A DNA stretch of 64,000 bases from positions 300,002-364,001 of the forward strand of contig MU394091.1 of assembly GCA_022578605.1 (NCBI GenBank). The letters run 5' to 3'. Positions 11,451-23,900 of this stretch are shown one piece after another. The position numbers and the translations under genes are program-made. The number at the start of each line of letters is the position of its first letter. Within the stretch, counting starts at the first letter, position 1. The notes beneath the pieces are model-generated. The model saw only the letters and a program-made list of their open reading frames with translations, was not told where the DNA came from and did no database searches. The stretch is from Camillea tinctor (lineage: Eukaryota > Ascomycota > Sordariomycetes > Xylariales > Xylariaceae).

Positions 11451-12470
11451 CTAACTGGTCGGTTTCCTGCCAATGACGGTCCAGCGAGTCGCCGCCCAGC
11501 AGGACCCTTCACGTGTCTCTTTTCCAACCTCCAGCATGAGCGTTTTGAGTCCTTGGAGGGCTTGCTCGTTTTTCATCTTACGCATGACTAGTTCGTTCAT
11601 CATGAGACTGCAGTCGTGAAGTGCAATGGTGAGATGTGGTGATGCGTCCTTGATATCTGACTCGATGTTCCCTAAGCCAGCCTCCGAGAAGTGCCGAGGC
11701 AGTTCAGAGACCCATGTCGGACGGAGGCGTGCATCCTGACCTTGGAACATATTTACTAGTTTCGTTAGGGCGTCTACTTTGTTCTTGGGATCCGTCTTTT
11801 CGATCCGGAATGAGGAGATATCAGGATCGCCCCATTGGAGGTACCCGCCGGGTTCTAGATGAGGGGTTCAGTGTCAGACGCGAACAGTTTGGACGAAAAA
11901 AAAAGACGTACTCAACAGTCGGGCGAGGTTCTTAAGCACGGATTGGATGTCACCATTCTTGAATACGAAGCAAAAGTGTCGAATGTTGACGATATCAAAT
12001 TTCTCAGCGAGATCATCAGGGACATCCTCTGTGACGTCCCAATGCTGAAGCCTCACATTAGGGGGTAGCCATGACGATGGCGGGGCAGCATCGAACGAAA
12101 TGTCTAATCCATCCAATTGTGCTGATGGTGGTAGGACCGCTGCAATGTCTGTGAGCCATATGCTGTTATACTGTTAAATTAAAATTCTCAAGTCTATAGG
12201 TTTTCTCGCGGATAACTAACCCTGTTCCTGTGCCGACATCTGCTATCCTTATATTAGGGATATCAGTGGGAATGCTTGGATGTGTAAGATACCCAAAGAG
12301 CTGCGTCCAGAGATAGTGTTGTAAGTTGATCCTGGTTAATTTTCCCCCAAGCGCCGCCCTGTTAGTGTCCCCAGATTTTATCATATCGCAGGAAACTGAT
12401 AACTTAAGTAGACCAACCTATTGTTATCGAGGTAATCGCGGGTGAAAACATAGTCTGGACAGGACGCCAT
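11451..12470 (-). CDS. LaeA-like S-adenosylmethionine-dependent methyltransferase, 281 aa
   Basis: Four exons, 12470-12418, 12358-12221, 12162-11912 and 11854-11451, splice in frame to 281 residues. The N-terminus TRDYLDNNRAALGG and INLQHYLWTQLFGYL is typical of the fungal LaeA-related group found in biosynthetic clusters. SAM-binding motif I is ADVGTGTGIW (residues 57-66); DGLDISFDAAPPSSWLPPNV carries the acidic residue that usually contacts the ribose; LLKPGGYLQWGD is the later motif interrupted by intron 3. The end GSCWAATRWTVIGRKP matches family C-termini. Likely cytosolic or nuclear. Members act either as small-molecule O-methyltransferases or as global regulators; the lack of a long N-terminal extension makes a tailoring enzyme somewhat more likely here (inference). 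No lesions found. Confidence 0.88.
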
Positions 12471-15237
12471 GATCGAGTAAATATCAGAACTGAAGGAAAA
12501 GCCAGCAGTGTATGTAGGTATTAGATTATTTCCAATAATACAACAACAGAACAGATATATTACATTACTCTTCTTCGAGACTTGAGAGACATGTTATCAT
12601 ATATAGGGTGTGTCTATTACGGAACCTCGGTCAGAAGGACTATGTGATCTATGTTAGTCAACTAAACTATCCAATATTAGCCAGGGACCATCCTTAACCC
12701 CCACTTGATTGGGCTCAGATAGCTTAACTTAATAAGAATAGTAGTTTGATAGATACAGGACTATGATGTTATATCAAAAGCTAATGATACAGCATTGCCT
12801 CAACCATTTTGGTTCTTACCGCTACTCATCCTAGAAACTATTGAGAGTGGGATGCTTACTTTATGGCAAGATTTTTGATCATTTCGTTCAGCATAACTTG
12901 CACTCGAAGTCTAGGCTTTCAGGGGTTTTGGTTAGTGAGCGCCGATCATGCAATCCTAACTTTCTCATCTATCGCTTCAGCCTTTAGTTAGGCTATTCGG
13001 CGGGCATGAACCGGGCTAAGGAAATGTATGGGGGATTTGTGGACTTACAAGAGACCCTGGCCGCGTCACCTCAGAGCCTTCTTAATCCGAACACATGTGT
13101 GAAAGATGGCATGACAAACTTCTAGGCAGTCTTGGACCATGAACGAACTCAGGGAGTATGTGGATATTGGTACTTCTCATAGCCGGGCAGACCAACCAAA
13201 CATTACCATTATACTGACGTAATACAAGGACTAGAGGATGTTGACCCTAGGATACAACCCTGGCGATGTGTGGTGAAAGACTCTTACATGTTGTAGCACT
13301 ACGAGTAGCCTCGATCCTATTTCTGGTTGCGATCCACTATACAACAGTCTGCTTAGCTTTACTTGGAGAGACGACCGTATTTATAAGAAAAGTTAACGAA
13401 GGTTGAAATACATAATACAAATAACTCCTTTGGGTGTATATACTTCGAGTATGCAATTGTTAGATCACATTAAATGCAGTCCACATAAAAAAAGGGTTAA
13501 CTCCAGTATTATCTTTCTATAACATTTTAATATCTAGAAAGTCATTTGGACCAACTGTTCATGAAGCGGCATTGTAATACATACAATACGCCTTGCAAAC
13601 TGCTCGCTTTGACTGCGCCACGTGCCGTAGGGCTGCAGCTCAGGTTTATAGTGTAATTGAGTAATATTGGGTAGGGGTCGTGTGCGTTTTTAGCAATTGC
13701 TAGATACATAGACCCCCTCCTACCGTCAAGTTTCTTAGCGAAAAATTCAACCCCGATAGTGGGGACGAATCAGAGGGAATGCTGTCTTGCGGCGTAGTAT
13801 GCATAGCCACTCAGTACCAAGTAAACATACTGTGGTATCGTCACCAACTACCGAATATGCTTAGCTATGTCAGAAATTTCTGTTGGCGGAATCTAGTTGG
13901 ATCAGTTTAGAGCTCCAATACCAAGCAACTTATCACGCCGTTCTGACCAGTCAAAAGGACTATGGTTAGTTCTACTGCCATAGGACTTAGAAGTGGATAC
14001 TAGTATGAAATTGTATCTAGAAACTGTTCCTAGAAAAGTCGACCTAATATCCAAAGCTCTTCTAATTATCGTACATAAAGTGCAGTCCAAGCGGGGGAAT
14101 AGAAAAAAGAATGGGAGAAAATGAAGTAATTTTCGGTCTCCTGCATAAGTTATGCTATTTATTCGACCAACCCCTCGTCAAAGCATCTACTCACTACCAA
14201 GATACTGGGACATTGTAGTTTGATTCATTGGTCGTATAGTGGTCCATGATGTACATGAGAAAGTACCTTGCGCAAGTGCTTTGACAGATGAGAATGGGAA
14301 CCCGTTAAATCTATTCCTGTTCATGATCAGAAGATCGAAAATGAGCAAAATGATTTATCGGCCTATGAGCTATGCCAAGTGCATCTAGTATTTACCTACA
14401 ACAAGGCATCCACTCAGTGGCTAATGCACCTAAACTATGATGTGATGAGAACGATACCACAGTTCGTTTAATGATCCCCAGATCTTCAAGATCATTTTGT
14501 TAAACCTGTAAATCCTAGGGGACCAGGATCAATACCCCTAGTGCGTCATATGGAGTAAAACTACCCAAGTCATATATATCGTCGGTTCTAGCCATCCATG
14601 ACGAGACTCACCAAACAAGCACCTCCATAATCTATATCAAAAGCGAACACTCAACATATTTACCTATATAAAATTAATTCATTATAGGACCGTTACAATA
14701 CCTTCCTTCACCGCATAGAGAATGTATACATATATAAGTCACATATCCCCATAGCCAAATAGGTATCTAAGACGGTTCAGAAATAACTCTTGGATTATGC
14801 ACGACGACGAATGGAATTATGGATGCGGCGCAATGGATAGTGTAGCTCAAATTATTTGAGAACTAACCGTAACTAATATTGGTGAAATGTATGCCTCTCC
14901 CCAATTCCTCTCCGCACCAATATATTATATCTCAACCACCATCTACGTCTAAGGCAACCCTCATGGAGCTCATATAACTCCATTCATTTCGAGCATGTAC
15001 CGGCAACTAGAATCTAGTAGCGAACTGATAACTGTGACTTTATCATAAAATATAGAACCAATTCGAGTTTCTGGTAGTGCCTTTTTAATACAGAGTATCT
15101 TCCTATGTAGATTTCACTTATCACTTGTTACTAATATGATACGTGTTACGGGATATGGTTCGTTAATAGCAAATCTTTCGAAAGATGGCTCGAATGAGGA
15201 CTAAGTTACAATATTTTAAGTGGTAGTTGGCTCCATT
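12471..15237. other. 2.8-kb AT-rich spacer
   Basis: Open frames here are short and without family features. The part from 12.9 to 13.3 kb is less AT-rich than its surroundings, but I could not identify any protein in it. No repeat or RNA gene recognised. Confidence 0.4.
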
Positions 15238-17760
15238 TTACCATACATTGTCAAAGTTCATTCTATTCAAAAGTTCGAAGTTGTCATAATCGCTTGGAAG
15301 TGCATCAGTTCCAAGAGCTAGATTTGTACTGTTGAAAAGGAAACTGGCATTTCCGCTCTGTAATCCGTCAAAGATTGATTGGAATTCAGGGTTTTGCCAA
15401 TAACCAGTCTGTTGGAATGAGCCTGGAGAGTCAGGTTGCATATGTGCTCTGGTTGAGGCGTCATCGTTGGGAGTCGGCCCCGTGGAAATTGGCACGCCTC
15501 CTCCAGAATAGTTACCACTAGAGTCATCATGTTGATCACCACCAGACAGAGGTGCTAATGATGAGTCCACGGGGTCACCAAGTCTTTGCCTCAACATTAC
15601 CACGTTCTTCTTAATGTATCCGGCAGGAGCCCAAGACAAAGATAACTCTTCCAGAACTTGTAAGCATATATTTATACTTTGGTTGGTAGTTGCCTGGTTG
15701 GTGCCATCCCATCGACAATTTTCAGCAGTGAGCAGGACTAGCACAGCGGAAAGGGTACAATGTGTTGCTGTTATAGGACTCTGTCGAAAGCTCCCAAACG
15801 CTTTTCGATATTCTCGAGCTACAAAAGATAATTCGCAAGCAGCTTTGTAACTGATAGACTTAGCCCATTCAACGCTCACGCCAGATAATTGTCCAAATTT
15901 TGGCCGATCCGATGCCCTCAGGGCAGCATTTTCTTTCTGTTTCTGAGAGAAGAAGGGTCTCATCAAAATAATGTATGATGTATGGTAGACCATATGGAGG
16001 GTATAAACCTGGGGCATTCTTTGCTCCGTGTTCGAACGCTCAAGGCGTAGAGCTACTGGTAAATCGTAGTACCAATTCTTCAGCTCCAGTATTGTCGAGT
16101 CTACAAAGCCTGCCCTTTGCTTGCCATTTAACAAGGGTTTAGGTGCGTATCTAGTGAGTATATTAGCTTATTAGGTGATAACTGAATAGACTGGGAATCA
16201 AGTTACAAAGACAGCATAACTTTTTCCAAGGTACGGCTAAGTGTGACTTGTGCATGTTGAAAAGGCATCAACGCAGGATAGCGAGCTTCGTGTATTTCTG
16301 AGACACAAAAATGTATTTCTGACTTGGGTACTGACGGTAATGAAACATTTCCTTGAGAGTCCTAGAGTAAAAATTAGAATATAGATTGTCTTTGCCAGAT
16401 GGGGGGGAGGGGGGACGTACCAAGAATGTACATATACGACCTGTATAGCTAGCACTCAACTTATCATTCACAAACAGAGACCAGTATATCTGTCTTCTAA
16501 GCTCTACTTCCGCACTTGAGTAGCTTTTTGTTTCAAGGATAGATGCTGAATCCAGATTTAGACCCATATCCAACGCAAGCCGATTCGCCATCCCATGGTG
16601 AAGCCATCCAGCTGCGTCAGCGCCGATTGACTTGCCAAGTTAGTACTTCTTTATTATAATGCTGGTTATGACAATCTACTCTTACCACATATACTGTCCC
16701 TAACAATATCAACGACTGAATGGTGGTGATACTAGGCCATTTGAGATCATAGTGAAGCAGAGCCTCTGCTTTGTCTAGAAAAAGTTGCCCTTTATCCCAA
16801 TTCACCGATATAGAGTCCGGCTGAATATCGTATCGCGTTCCGACGCATAACATGCAATTTAAAAGTAAAGGGCTGAAATATGGACCTTTATTCGCCCGGC
16901 TGGTTTTGAACAGGTTCTCATCAACCACTTGACACCATGGTTGTTCCCAGGTGAAATACAGGTTAATCAGATGGTCTTCAAGTTTCTTTGGTACATCATC
17001 TCCGTCCACGATAGTTTGGCAAAACTGGTCGAACTGTAATTTTGTCTTGGTGGCACGGGATCCTGCGCGAGGCATTGATTTAGTGTGTCCAGACCTTGTA
17101 CCTAGTCCAGGACGCCCTCATTGTCAGTATTATTCAGTTTCAAGACATAAACTCTAGAAAATCAGACCAACCGGTTTTGTTGAATTCCAAACGACCGCTA
17201 GTGGGGCCAAAATATCGCGCCTCGCCGTCTTGGTCAAAGTTCAATGACTCATCCCGTGACAGTGTGCCGTCCATGGTTGCTAGGGGAGCTTTTTCGGTCA
17301 GATCATAATACCCTCTTGCTATCCCTTGACCGCCCATCTCTAAGGGCGTTGAGTTGGCCATGAGAGAGGACTCATGCGTGACAAAGTCGGCAATGGCACT
17401 ATTTATATCAATCCTATTCGCTTCAAGGATACCCTCTAGAATGCGGATACGACGCCGTAGGAGATCGACATAGGATTTAGAGGCTGGCCGTCGCTTGTCT
17501 TCCTCCTGCGTATACTCACACCTAGAAGTACGGCCAAGACATTGTGAACAAGATGGTAATTTACCATCACACTTCACCAAGTTAGTAAGGATACAAAGAT
17601 GATGTCAGTAACAGTACTATTCCTTCGTTTAAAGAATTTCAGGAAATTAATTCTGTCATACTTTTACTCTCCGTTTCCGACATGCTTCACACGCTTTTGA
17701 GACGTTCTTCCGTCTTAACCGCGCCGCCAACCGGGACGGAGCTGCAGCATAAGCATCCAT
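15238..17760 (-). CDS. Zn(II)2Cys6 transcription factor with fungal-specific middle homology region, 734 aa
   Basis: Six exons: 17760-17662, 17571-17153, 17094-16686, 16630-16421, 16361-16207 and 16150-15238. The zinc cluster is split by intron 1 and, when joined, reads ACEACRKRRVKCDGKLPSCS then QCLGRTSRC, with cysteines 24, 27, 34, 41, 44 and 51. A basic linker and heptad-like segment SYVDLLRRRIRILEGIL (about residues 64-80) would dimerise it. The fungal_trans region runs from about residue 200 to 420, including LINLYFTWEQPWCQVVDENLF, GMANRLALDMGLNLD and RRQIYWSLFVNDKLSASYTGR. The C-terminus is Gln/Ser/Asn/Asp-rich, as in activation domains. Intron 2 has alternative donors nearby, so a few residues around 172 are uncertain. 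Two CGG-N10-CCG palindromes lie 256-387 bp upstream of its ATG, suggesting autoregulation. It appears intact. Confidence 0.9.
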
Positions 17761-18015
17761 GTTATAAGTATCCCCCAATGTTTATTTCGAATATGTCGAT
17801 TTAAAGATACAGATGAATTGAGCCCGATTCTATGTGTGGATTCATTATTATTATGATAGAATAGCTAGGGCTTAATCGGAGAATGGACCTGTAAATCTGA
17901 GATTGTTGTAATAAAATCAAAATTATACAGAATTTCTCTGTATACAGTAATACTGCTTAACAATCACATCTTCATATGATACGCGATTCGATGGCTAATG
18001 CAAGCTTACAGCCGA

Positions 18016-18031
18016 CGGAAAACATTTTCCG
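18016..18031. promoter_or_regulatory. CGG-N10-CCG palindrome, copy 1
   Basis: CGGAAAACATTTTCCG, an almost perfect 16-bp palindrome, 256 bp upstream of the zinc-cluster regulator start at 17760. The CGG...CCG inverted triplets with 10-bp spacing have the architecture of Zn2Cys6 dimer sites (as for Put3/Ppr1-type factors, whose spacings differ by factor). Confidence 0.65.
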
Positions 18032-18131
18032 CTTTTCAGTGGCTAGCCTAAGTTAGAGGAGACGTCAACATATTCCATTATCGAAAATAACCACACTCAC
18101 CTAGACCTCTACTAATATTATTGAGACCCAT

Positions 18132-18147
18132 CGGAAATCATTTTCCG
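18132..18147. promoter_or_regulatory. CGG-N10-CCG palindrome, copy 2
   Basis: CGGAAATCATTTTCCG, differing from copy 1 at one position in the spacer. It lies 116 bp further from the regulator than copy 1, on the same helical face within about a turn. Confidence 0.65.
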
Positions 18148-18156
18148 TGCCAATTA

Positions 18157-18173
18157 TTTTTTTTTTTTTTTTT
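18157..18173. repeat. Poly-T tract (17 nt)
   Basis: Homopolymer immediately beside operator copy 2; typical nucleosome-excluding promoter tract in fungi, or slippage. Confidence 0.6.
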
Positions 18174-18922
18174 AGCTCCGCCATACATTTCCCTATAACT
18201 AGGTAGGTACATAGGTATATAAGGTTTCTACGTAACTTCTAGACTAACCTAGCGGTGGGGTTTTAGTCAATCTACATATCTACTTTCGGCTTCAGAGCAA
18301 TTATAGTCCCTCATCAAGGCACAAGATACGTACCACAGTGGCGTACTTGTAGAGTAGAAATTAGAGCTTTATCACACGTTAGTAGAGCTGAACTCAAGTC
18401 GCCTCCAGACAGCTCTAGTTTGTTGTAGGAAAGCCCATACCCAACAGGTAAAAGCGATATTGTATTAAACAATTCTACTGCAAATGATCAATAAATAGCC
18501 CTTCGGAATACAACATCTTACCACCCTCTCCCGGGAAAGATGTATACGTAGGGCAGCCTTCAATCTGCTGAGGGGAACAATTGATAAACACCCAAAAGGG
18601 TCGAGTTTCCTACAGAAAATCCTTGCTTACTAATTTTAACGCCATATATATAACACCCCTTGAACTCGACTAATCCATGGTAACACGTCGTTTGGCTCCT
18701 TGTGTTGGAATATGGGGTTACCACCCCACTCTACGGTACTACACTACTACCACATGTACATAAATATCGGGCTTCCGCCCTCCTCATAGACTCTCTCCTA
18801 GACTAATACACTTCATCCTTTCCCTCACCTATCATCTCACTCCAATACCTTGGCCAGTAACTAAAACTTCTCAACGGCTGTTTCATTGATTTATAAGTGA
18901 AGAAATAACTTTCTCCTAGAGT

Positions 18923-19059
18923 ACCACTGTCACGAGGGACCAAGCAAGTGCGTAGGTAATCAATACGTTGTTGTGCGAGGAACTAAGCTACAACTACGGA
19001 TGTCGCGGTTACCTATATACAGAAACATTCTTTGTTCCCTCCTAACCCCTGACAACCAC
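18923..19059. mobile_element. Solo LTR with 5-bp target-site duplication
   Basis: A 127-bp element (18928-19054) begins TGTCACGAGGGACC and ends CCCTGACA, so its ends form the TGTCA/TGACA inverted repeat typical of LTRs (TG...CA). It is flanked on both sides by the identical pentamer ACCAC (18923-18927 and 19055-19059), the expected target duplication of an LTR retrotransposon insertion. No internal region is present, so it is a solo LTR left by recombination, or a small non-autonomous element. A related, more degraded copy is at 39933-40068. It interrupts the regulator/RidA intergenic region between the two pairs of CGG-N10-CCG sites. Confidence 0.75.
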
Positions 19060-19815
19060 CACAAACTCCTTGTTGATATAAGATCAGATTAGTACTTTGC
19101 TCGTAAAATCATCTTATGGGACCTAGCAGATCTAAAGGTTAAGAGTGTGGTTAGCCGGGTAGGTAGGTTTTTATTGTCTGGGACTCGGGCAATCTGTTGC
19201 CAAAAGATAGTATGTGTTTTAGCCACTTATTCCAATTATAACAAGTATGTCTCCAGCTAGTACAGTCCTCGAAAGCTTTCAAGGCTGCTGCCCCTTGAGT
19301 ATAGGGTTCAGGCACATTCCTCTGGCTTTATTTTACCAATGAACACATTAACCGGAAGAGACATGAAGACGGCAAAAGTAACGGGAAGCTTGTTGTTATG
19401 CTCCATATAAATGTGTATGATATCAAACTTGCTACCGACAGCGTTTCGAGACATATTGGAGATAAAGGAAACAGCCACCGCGCGAATACATAAGAAGCCC
19501 GATCACCTAGGTTGCCTAAACGGGCTGGAATCATGGTTTTGAGAAATATGACCAATCCCTTGGTATCCCATAGTATGAGGCCATGTAAATGCTACAAACT
19601 GAAGCTTCAATTAGAGCAAATATGAGGTGCGTCGTGCAAAAATGATAAGTCATCGATCATGAATATTGATAAAATGAATGGCAACTTTGACGCATAATAC
19701 TATACTGAATATTGACGTCATAAAATGACACGGGGATGATTTCTCTACTCTCATGAGAAGACTTTCTAGAGCATTATTTATATAGCTCTTTACTGTTTGA
19801 ATGGTTATCTTAACC

Positions 19816-19831
19816 CGGAATACATTTTCCG
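19816..19831. promoter_or_regulatory. CGG-N10-CCG palindrome, copy 3
   Basis: CGGAATACATTTTCCG with a further CCGGAA extension at its edge (full context CCGGAATACATTTTCCGG). It lies 580 bp upstream of the first RidA ATG. Confidence 0.65.
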
Positions 19832-20275
19832 GAATCAACTAAGCTGCATCAATGTCTTCGGTACTCAATAGCGACTGGTCTAAGGTGATCAATTTTCGCT
19901 AGTCTTATATTCATTTTCTTAACCAAACTTCGATTTAATTGTAAGGACATCAAAACGATAACAATCCTATACACTTAGACCGGTTCCATCTTCAAAATGG
20001 CCGCATTTTCTGCTAAACTCTGGTGTATTAATGCCAGACCTATTCAAAACTCCTTGGTATCGCCTCGAACTTGGCGCTCGAATAGGCTGTCGTCATAATA
20101 TGACATGGTAAAACATAGTGGCATCATCAGCAAGCATTCTGGTTCTTAACAGATTATAACTGATTCGTATAAGGACTACGTCTTCAGATTCTTAGTGTTC
20201 TCGAAAAAGATACTTAGAAACTACCCAATGGGAGTACTGACAGCTTGATGTTGAACCCCTCATCCGAAATAACAC

Positions 20276-20291
20276 CGGAATATATTTTCCG
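20276..20291. promoter_or_regulatory. CGG-N10-CCG palindrome, copy 4 (RidA promoter)
   Basis: CGGAATATATTTTCCG, 40 bp upstream of a TATA box and 105-150 bp upstream of the RidA start codons. This is the position expected for an activator site. Confidence 0.7.
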
Positions 20292-20332
20292 CAAGGGGAA
20301 AGTAGGGGCGCCCGTTCTGTACTCAAGCACGA

Positions 20333-20339
20333 TATAAAT
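20333..20339 (+). promoter_or_regulatory. TATA box of the RidA gene
   Basis: TATAAAT within GATATAAATC, 57 bp before the first ATG and just downstream of operator copy 4. No ATG lies between the TATA box and 20396. Confidence 0.5.
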
Positions 20340-20395
20340 CTCCTTCGCGAACCCATAGGTTTATAATTGACTCAATCATCGACTCCTCGCAATTT

Positions 20396-20948
20396 ATGAA
20401 ATATCTACTATCCTCAGACTCTGTTTTCTCCACGAACCGCATGGCCCAATTTCCTACTTACGCCAATACACTCTGGGGTGAGTCTTCACTCAAAAACTAT
20501 GCCTACGTCCAAGCAGTCAGAATTGGAGATACCATCCATCTCTCAGGCCAAGGTAAGTACAGCATAGGCTTTATACATGAGATTAAGACTTCTGGGTAAA
20601 CATAGTCCTGTGCTGAGTCTACTTACAGGAGGTTGGAACGAGCAGACGCATGTGATTTACAAGGACATCAACACCCAGATCGACCAAGCCTTTAAAAATG
20701 TTGATCTCGAACTGAAGAATGCTGGAGGTAATGGATGGGTTCAAGTATACAAAGTGAGGTCATATCACCTGCCTCTGAACAAGGAAGCATCAGATGCTAT
20801 GGTCCGTAACTTCAGGAAGTGGATGCCAGACCACAAGGCTCTGTGGACATGCGTCCAGGTGTCACGATTAGGGGAAGACGACATGAGGGTTGAGATTGAG
20901 GTTGAAGCCTACGACCCCGAAGGTGCAAAACAACTCAGGGAGTCGTAG
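20396..20948 (+). CDS. RidA/YjgF/YER057c-family protein
   Basis: Two exons (20396-20552, 20629-20948). The first ATG gives 158 residues; the ATG at 20441 (MAQFPTYANTLWGE) gives 143 residues and matches where fungal relatives begin, so the first 15 codons may be untranslated. The core reads SQ-like VQAVRIGDTIHLSGQGGWN, then NTQIDQAFKNVDLELKNAGG and VSRLGEDDMRVEIEVEAYD, the standard fold of the trimeric family. Bacterial RidA uses an Arg just before the C-V-x-V segment to deaminate reactive enamines/imines; here that segment is LWTCVQVSRL, with Trp in that place, so classical RidA activity is doubtful. Cytosolic by lack of signals. It is divergent from the zinc-cluster regulator and carries two of the four palindromes upstream, which suggests control by that regulator (inference). 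Confidence 0.85.
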
Positions 20949-23900
20949 AAGGTGTTATTCACTGGCAAAGGTTAAAACGATGCCATGTGGAGTTTATCAA
21001 GTATACTCTAGGCCATTTTTATACTAGGATATGTTTTACACTGTGTCATATATAGATCCACCAGTTTCTAAGTCATCCTTGACCACACATAAGTTATTCA
21101 TTTCGACATTGCTTCAAAATCTTCCTGCTTGCCTCTCTATATTGCGTCTGTCACAAGTATGGTTATGGTTTTATTCTTCATTGTAGTTCAATGTTTTCAC
21201 TAAGAAATGCCTAACAAGCATATAGGACTGGGGTTAACATACTCCATAAGCAAGTACAACACAGTTGAAGATACAGAAGAACCTTCGAACAAGAATACCG
21301 TGAAGTTCTTTCATAGCATATATTCTACGCATCGTGAATCCGTCTCCTTTCCCCTTGGGTGGCTGATCTCGTGGTAGGCCCCTATTTGAATATATTGAGA
21401 AAATAGATGGGCTATAGACCTAAACATATGACCATGTATGTAGATCTTCTTCTTAAAATTGTTCTTTATCCGTCCAAAACAGACTTGTTACTACATGATA
21501 GTTATTATTTCCATCTACGGTAGCTAGGTGGTAGATTATACATCCGCAAAGGTCCATCTAAGACTTCAACCGTGTATAGCCTCCGAATATGGGTTCTATA
21601 ACGTTCATTGTAATTATCAACAAGTTTTGACATCACCTGATCAAACGTCTAATAACTTAGCATTATATGTTGAAGGGAGTAGTCTGTATGCCCCATACCT
21701 ATACTGTATATAAGACATTACTATAGGTAGGCTCTTAAGGCCTACCATCTTCTCTCTTACAACCTAATACACCTTATGGCAACCTACCGAAAATCAACAA
21801 CATACGTTATATCCGTTTACTACCTAGGTATTTATATTATATAATACTTACCGGCCTAATACTCGATGGAATCATTTAATTGTCTATCGTTAATGCCACG
21901 ATATACACCTTTTATGGAGAGAGATTGTAGCTACCGTCAAACGAGAAACCAAAACTAAAAGTACACTCTAGCACATGATATATTGGACAAAAAAGGCCCT
22001 CTTTTACTTATAACACTTGTATTAGATCTCAATTCTTATCAAATTCTAACATTCGAACTCTGAGTCAAGACCAAACAGGATTGTTTTAAAAGCAAAGCCA
22101 AGTCGCGAGTTCATCCTAAAGCTATTTACGCTTTAGTTCATAAGTTCAAGTATACACGAAGGACTCACAAGTTGCAAGTGTGTTATCCTATTCAATATTC
22201 AGCATAATGCTTGCTATACATATGCAAATAATAAAATGAAGCTGATATTATCTTACTCTCCCTATGACTACTTACTCTCTTTACTATGGTTTCTTATTAC
22301 TGTTTGTCTCCACATTACCTAGATACCCAATGAAATATCTAGACTATATCACGGACTTAAGGTGACTACCCATTACAGGATATACCGTAAAATACCGTTA
22401 TAAGTACTGTATAGCAGCTCAACCTAGTCTCTAAGATTTTTTAGAATCTTGAAGATCAAGAATTCATCTTATTTTTGCGAATACCATCTTACACTACAGA
22501 TCAATCCTAGATTGTAGTGTTGATGCCAAAGTCGTCAATTGATTCTAGCGAATCAAAAAGTATGATAAAATTATGCTTAATGATCTTTGAACTTTGTATA
22601 GCCAAGAATATGACAAGAAATATAGCACACGGGTTACCGAAATGGGGATATAAGTTTATTCATAAAATTACCTAACCAAGACGTCCATGTTTATGCAGTC
22701 AGAAAACTTGATTCAGCACTAACATCAGGGCTTTTCGTAGGTAGCCTAGATAGAAGCTACGCTATATTCGACCCTTTCATTTGCTGGGAGTAAAGTTCAC
22801 CTGCCTACCTTAGACATGACTGACATATTGCAGCTAATACGACAGTTATTTACCAAAGCAAGTAGCGTAGGAGCAATCGAACAGGTTTCAGTTTATAATT
22901 AAGTGGCTCACCCTAGACCAGATTTGGCGAAGAAAAAAATTTCCCCGGATTTCGGCTTACGCGAAAGGGGGTCCGTAGTCGTATAGATCTATAAGATACG
23001 AATCTAACTATAAAATCCTATACTGATTGTGAGTGGATACTCCGCTTACTAAAGTATGCAGATGGGGTTGAACATGTTCTACTTTTTTTTCTCTCAAAAA
23101 TCTCCTGAGGAATAGCAAGAGATAATTTAGTATAGCCAGTGCTTCCACTTGCCCTCTCGGTTATCGCGAAATGGATCTTCTCACTGGGTCATATTTATAG
23201 GTGGACCATAAATACCTATGGACAGCACATCGGACACTTGGGACTCTCTTTGACATTTCGGATGCAAGAACGGAAACGCAAGGCAAAGGATATCTTAGCT
23301 TTCTGTTTCGCATAGACTGACTGCAATGATCGTAATCAAGCTTAGTCATAGCATTGTCTAGATGATGGCTGGGGCATTTCTAAGTCTTCTACTCCACATT
23401 CTTCATTAGGGAACATAACAGGTCGCATAATGAGCAGGGGTGTGAGCCATTATGGTAGACAGCGTGGCACGATAAAGATTAAAGTAGCGCCAGGGAACAG
23501 AGTATAACTGTTAGGTATATTGATTCATGACCCATGGGAACAAGAAATAAGGTTCTGCTCCTCTCGCTACGCATGAAGCGAGACATATCGGTTCGAAATA
23601 ATGGATGACGATAACATGTTAACAGATGATCAGACCCGAACCCGATTGTGAACACGCCCCAACAGTACGTGCACCGTTACGAGTTCTAAAACCCGTGCCC
23701 CTAGCCCACAGTGGTAATTTATCTCTTTATCCTATTTCGTTCACACGCGTCAAGCTCTTATGTCTACTCACTAGATAGAAGTATAACGCGATAGGACGAG
23801 AAGGGACCCTGGCAACCTGGCATAAAAAGGAGGCAAAACCTAGTTGTACAGGCTTGTTAATTGACATATTCTTTATGATGTGTAATATTCGGAGCGAGCG

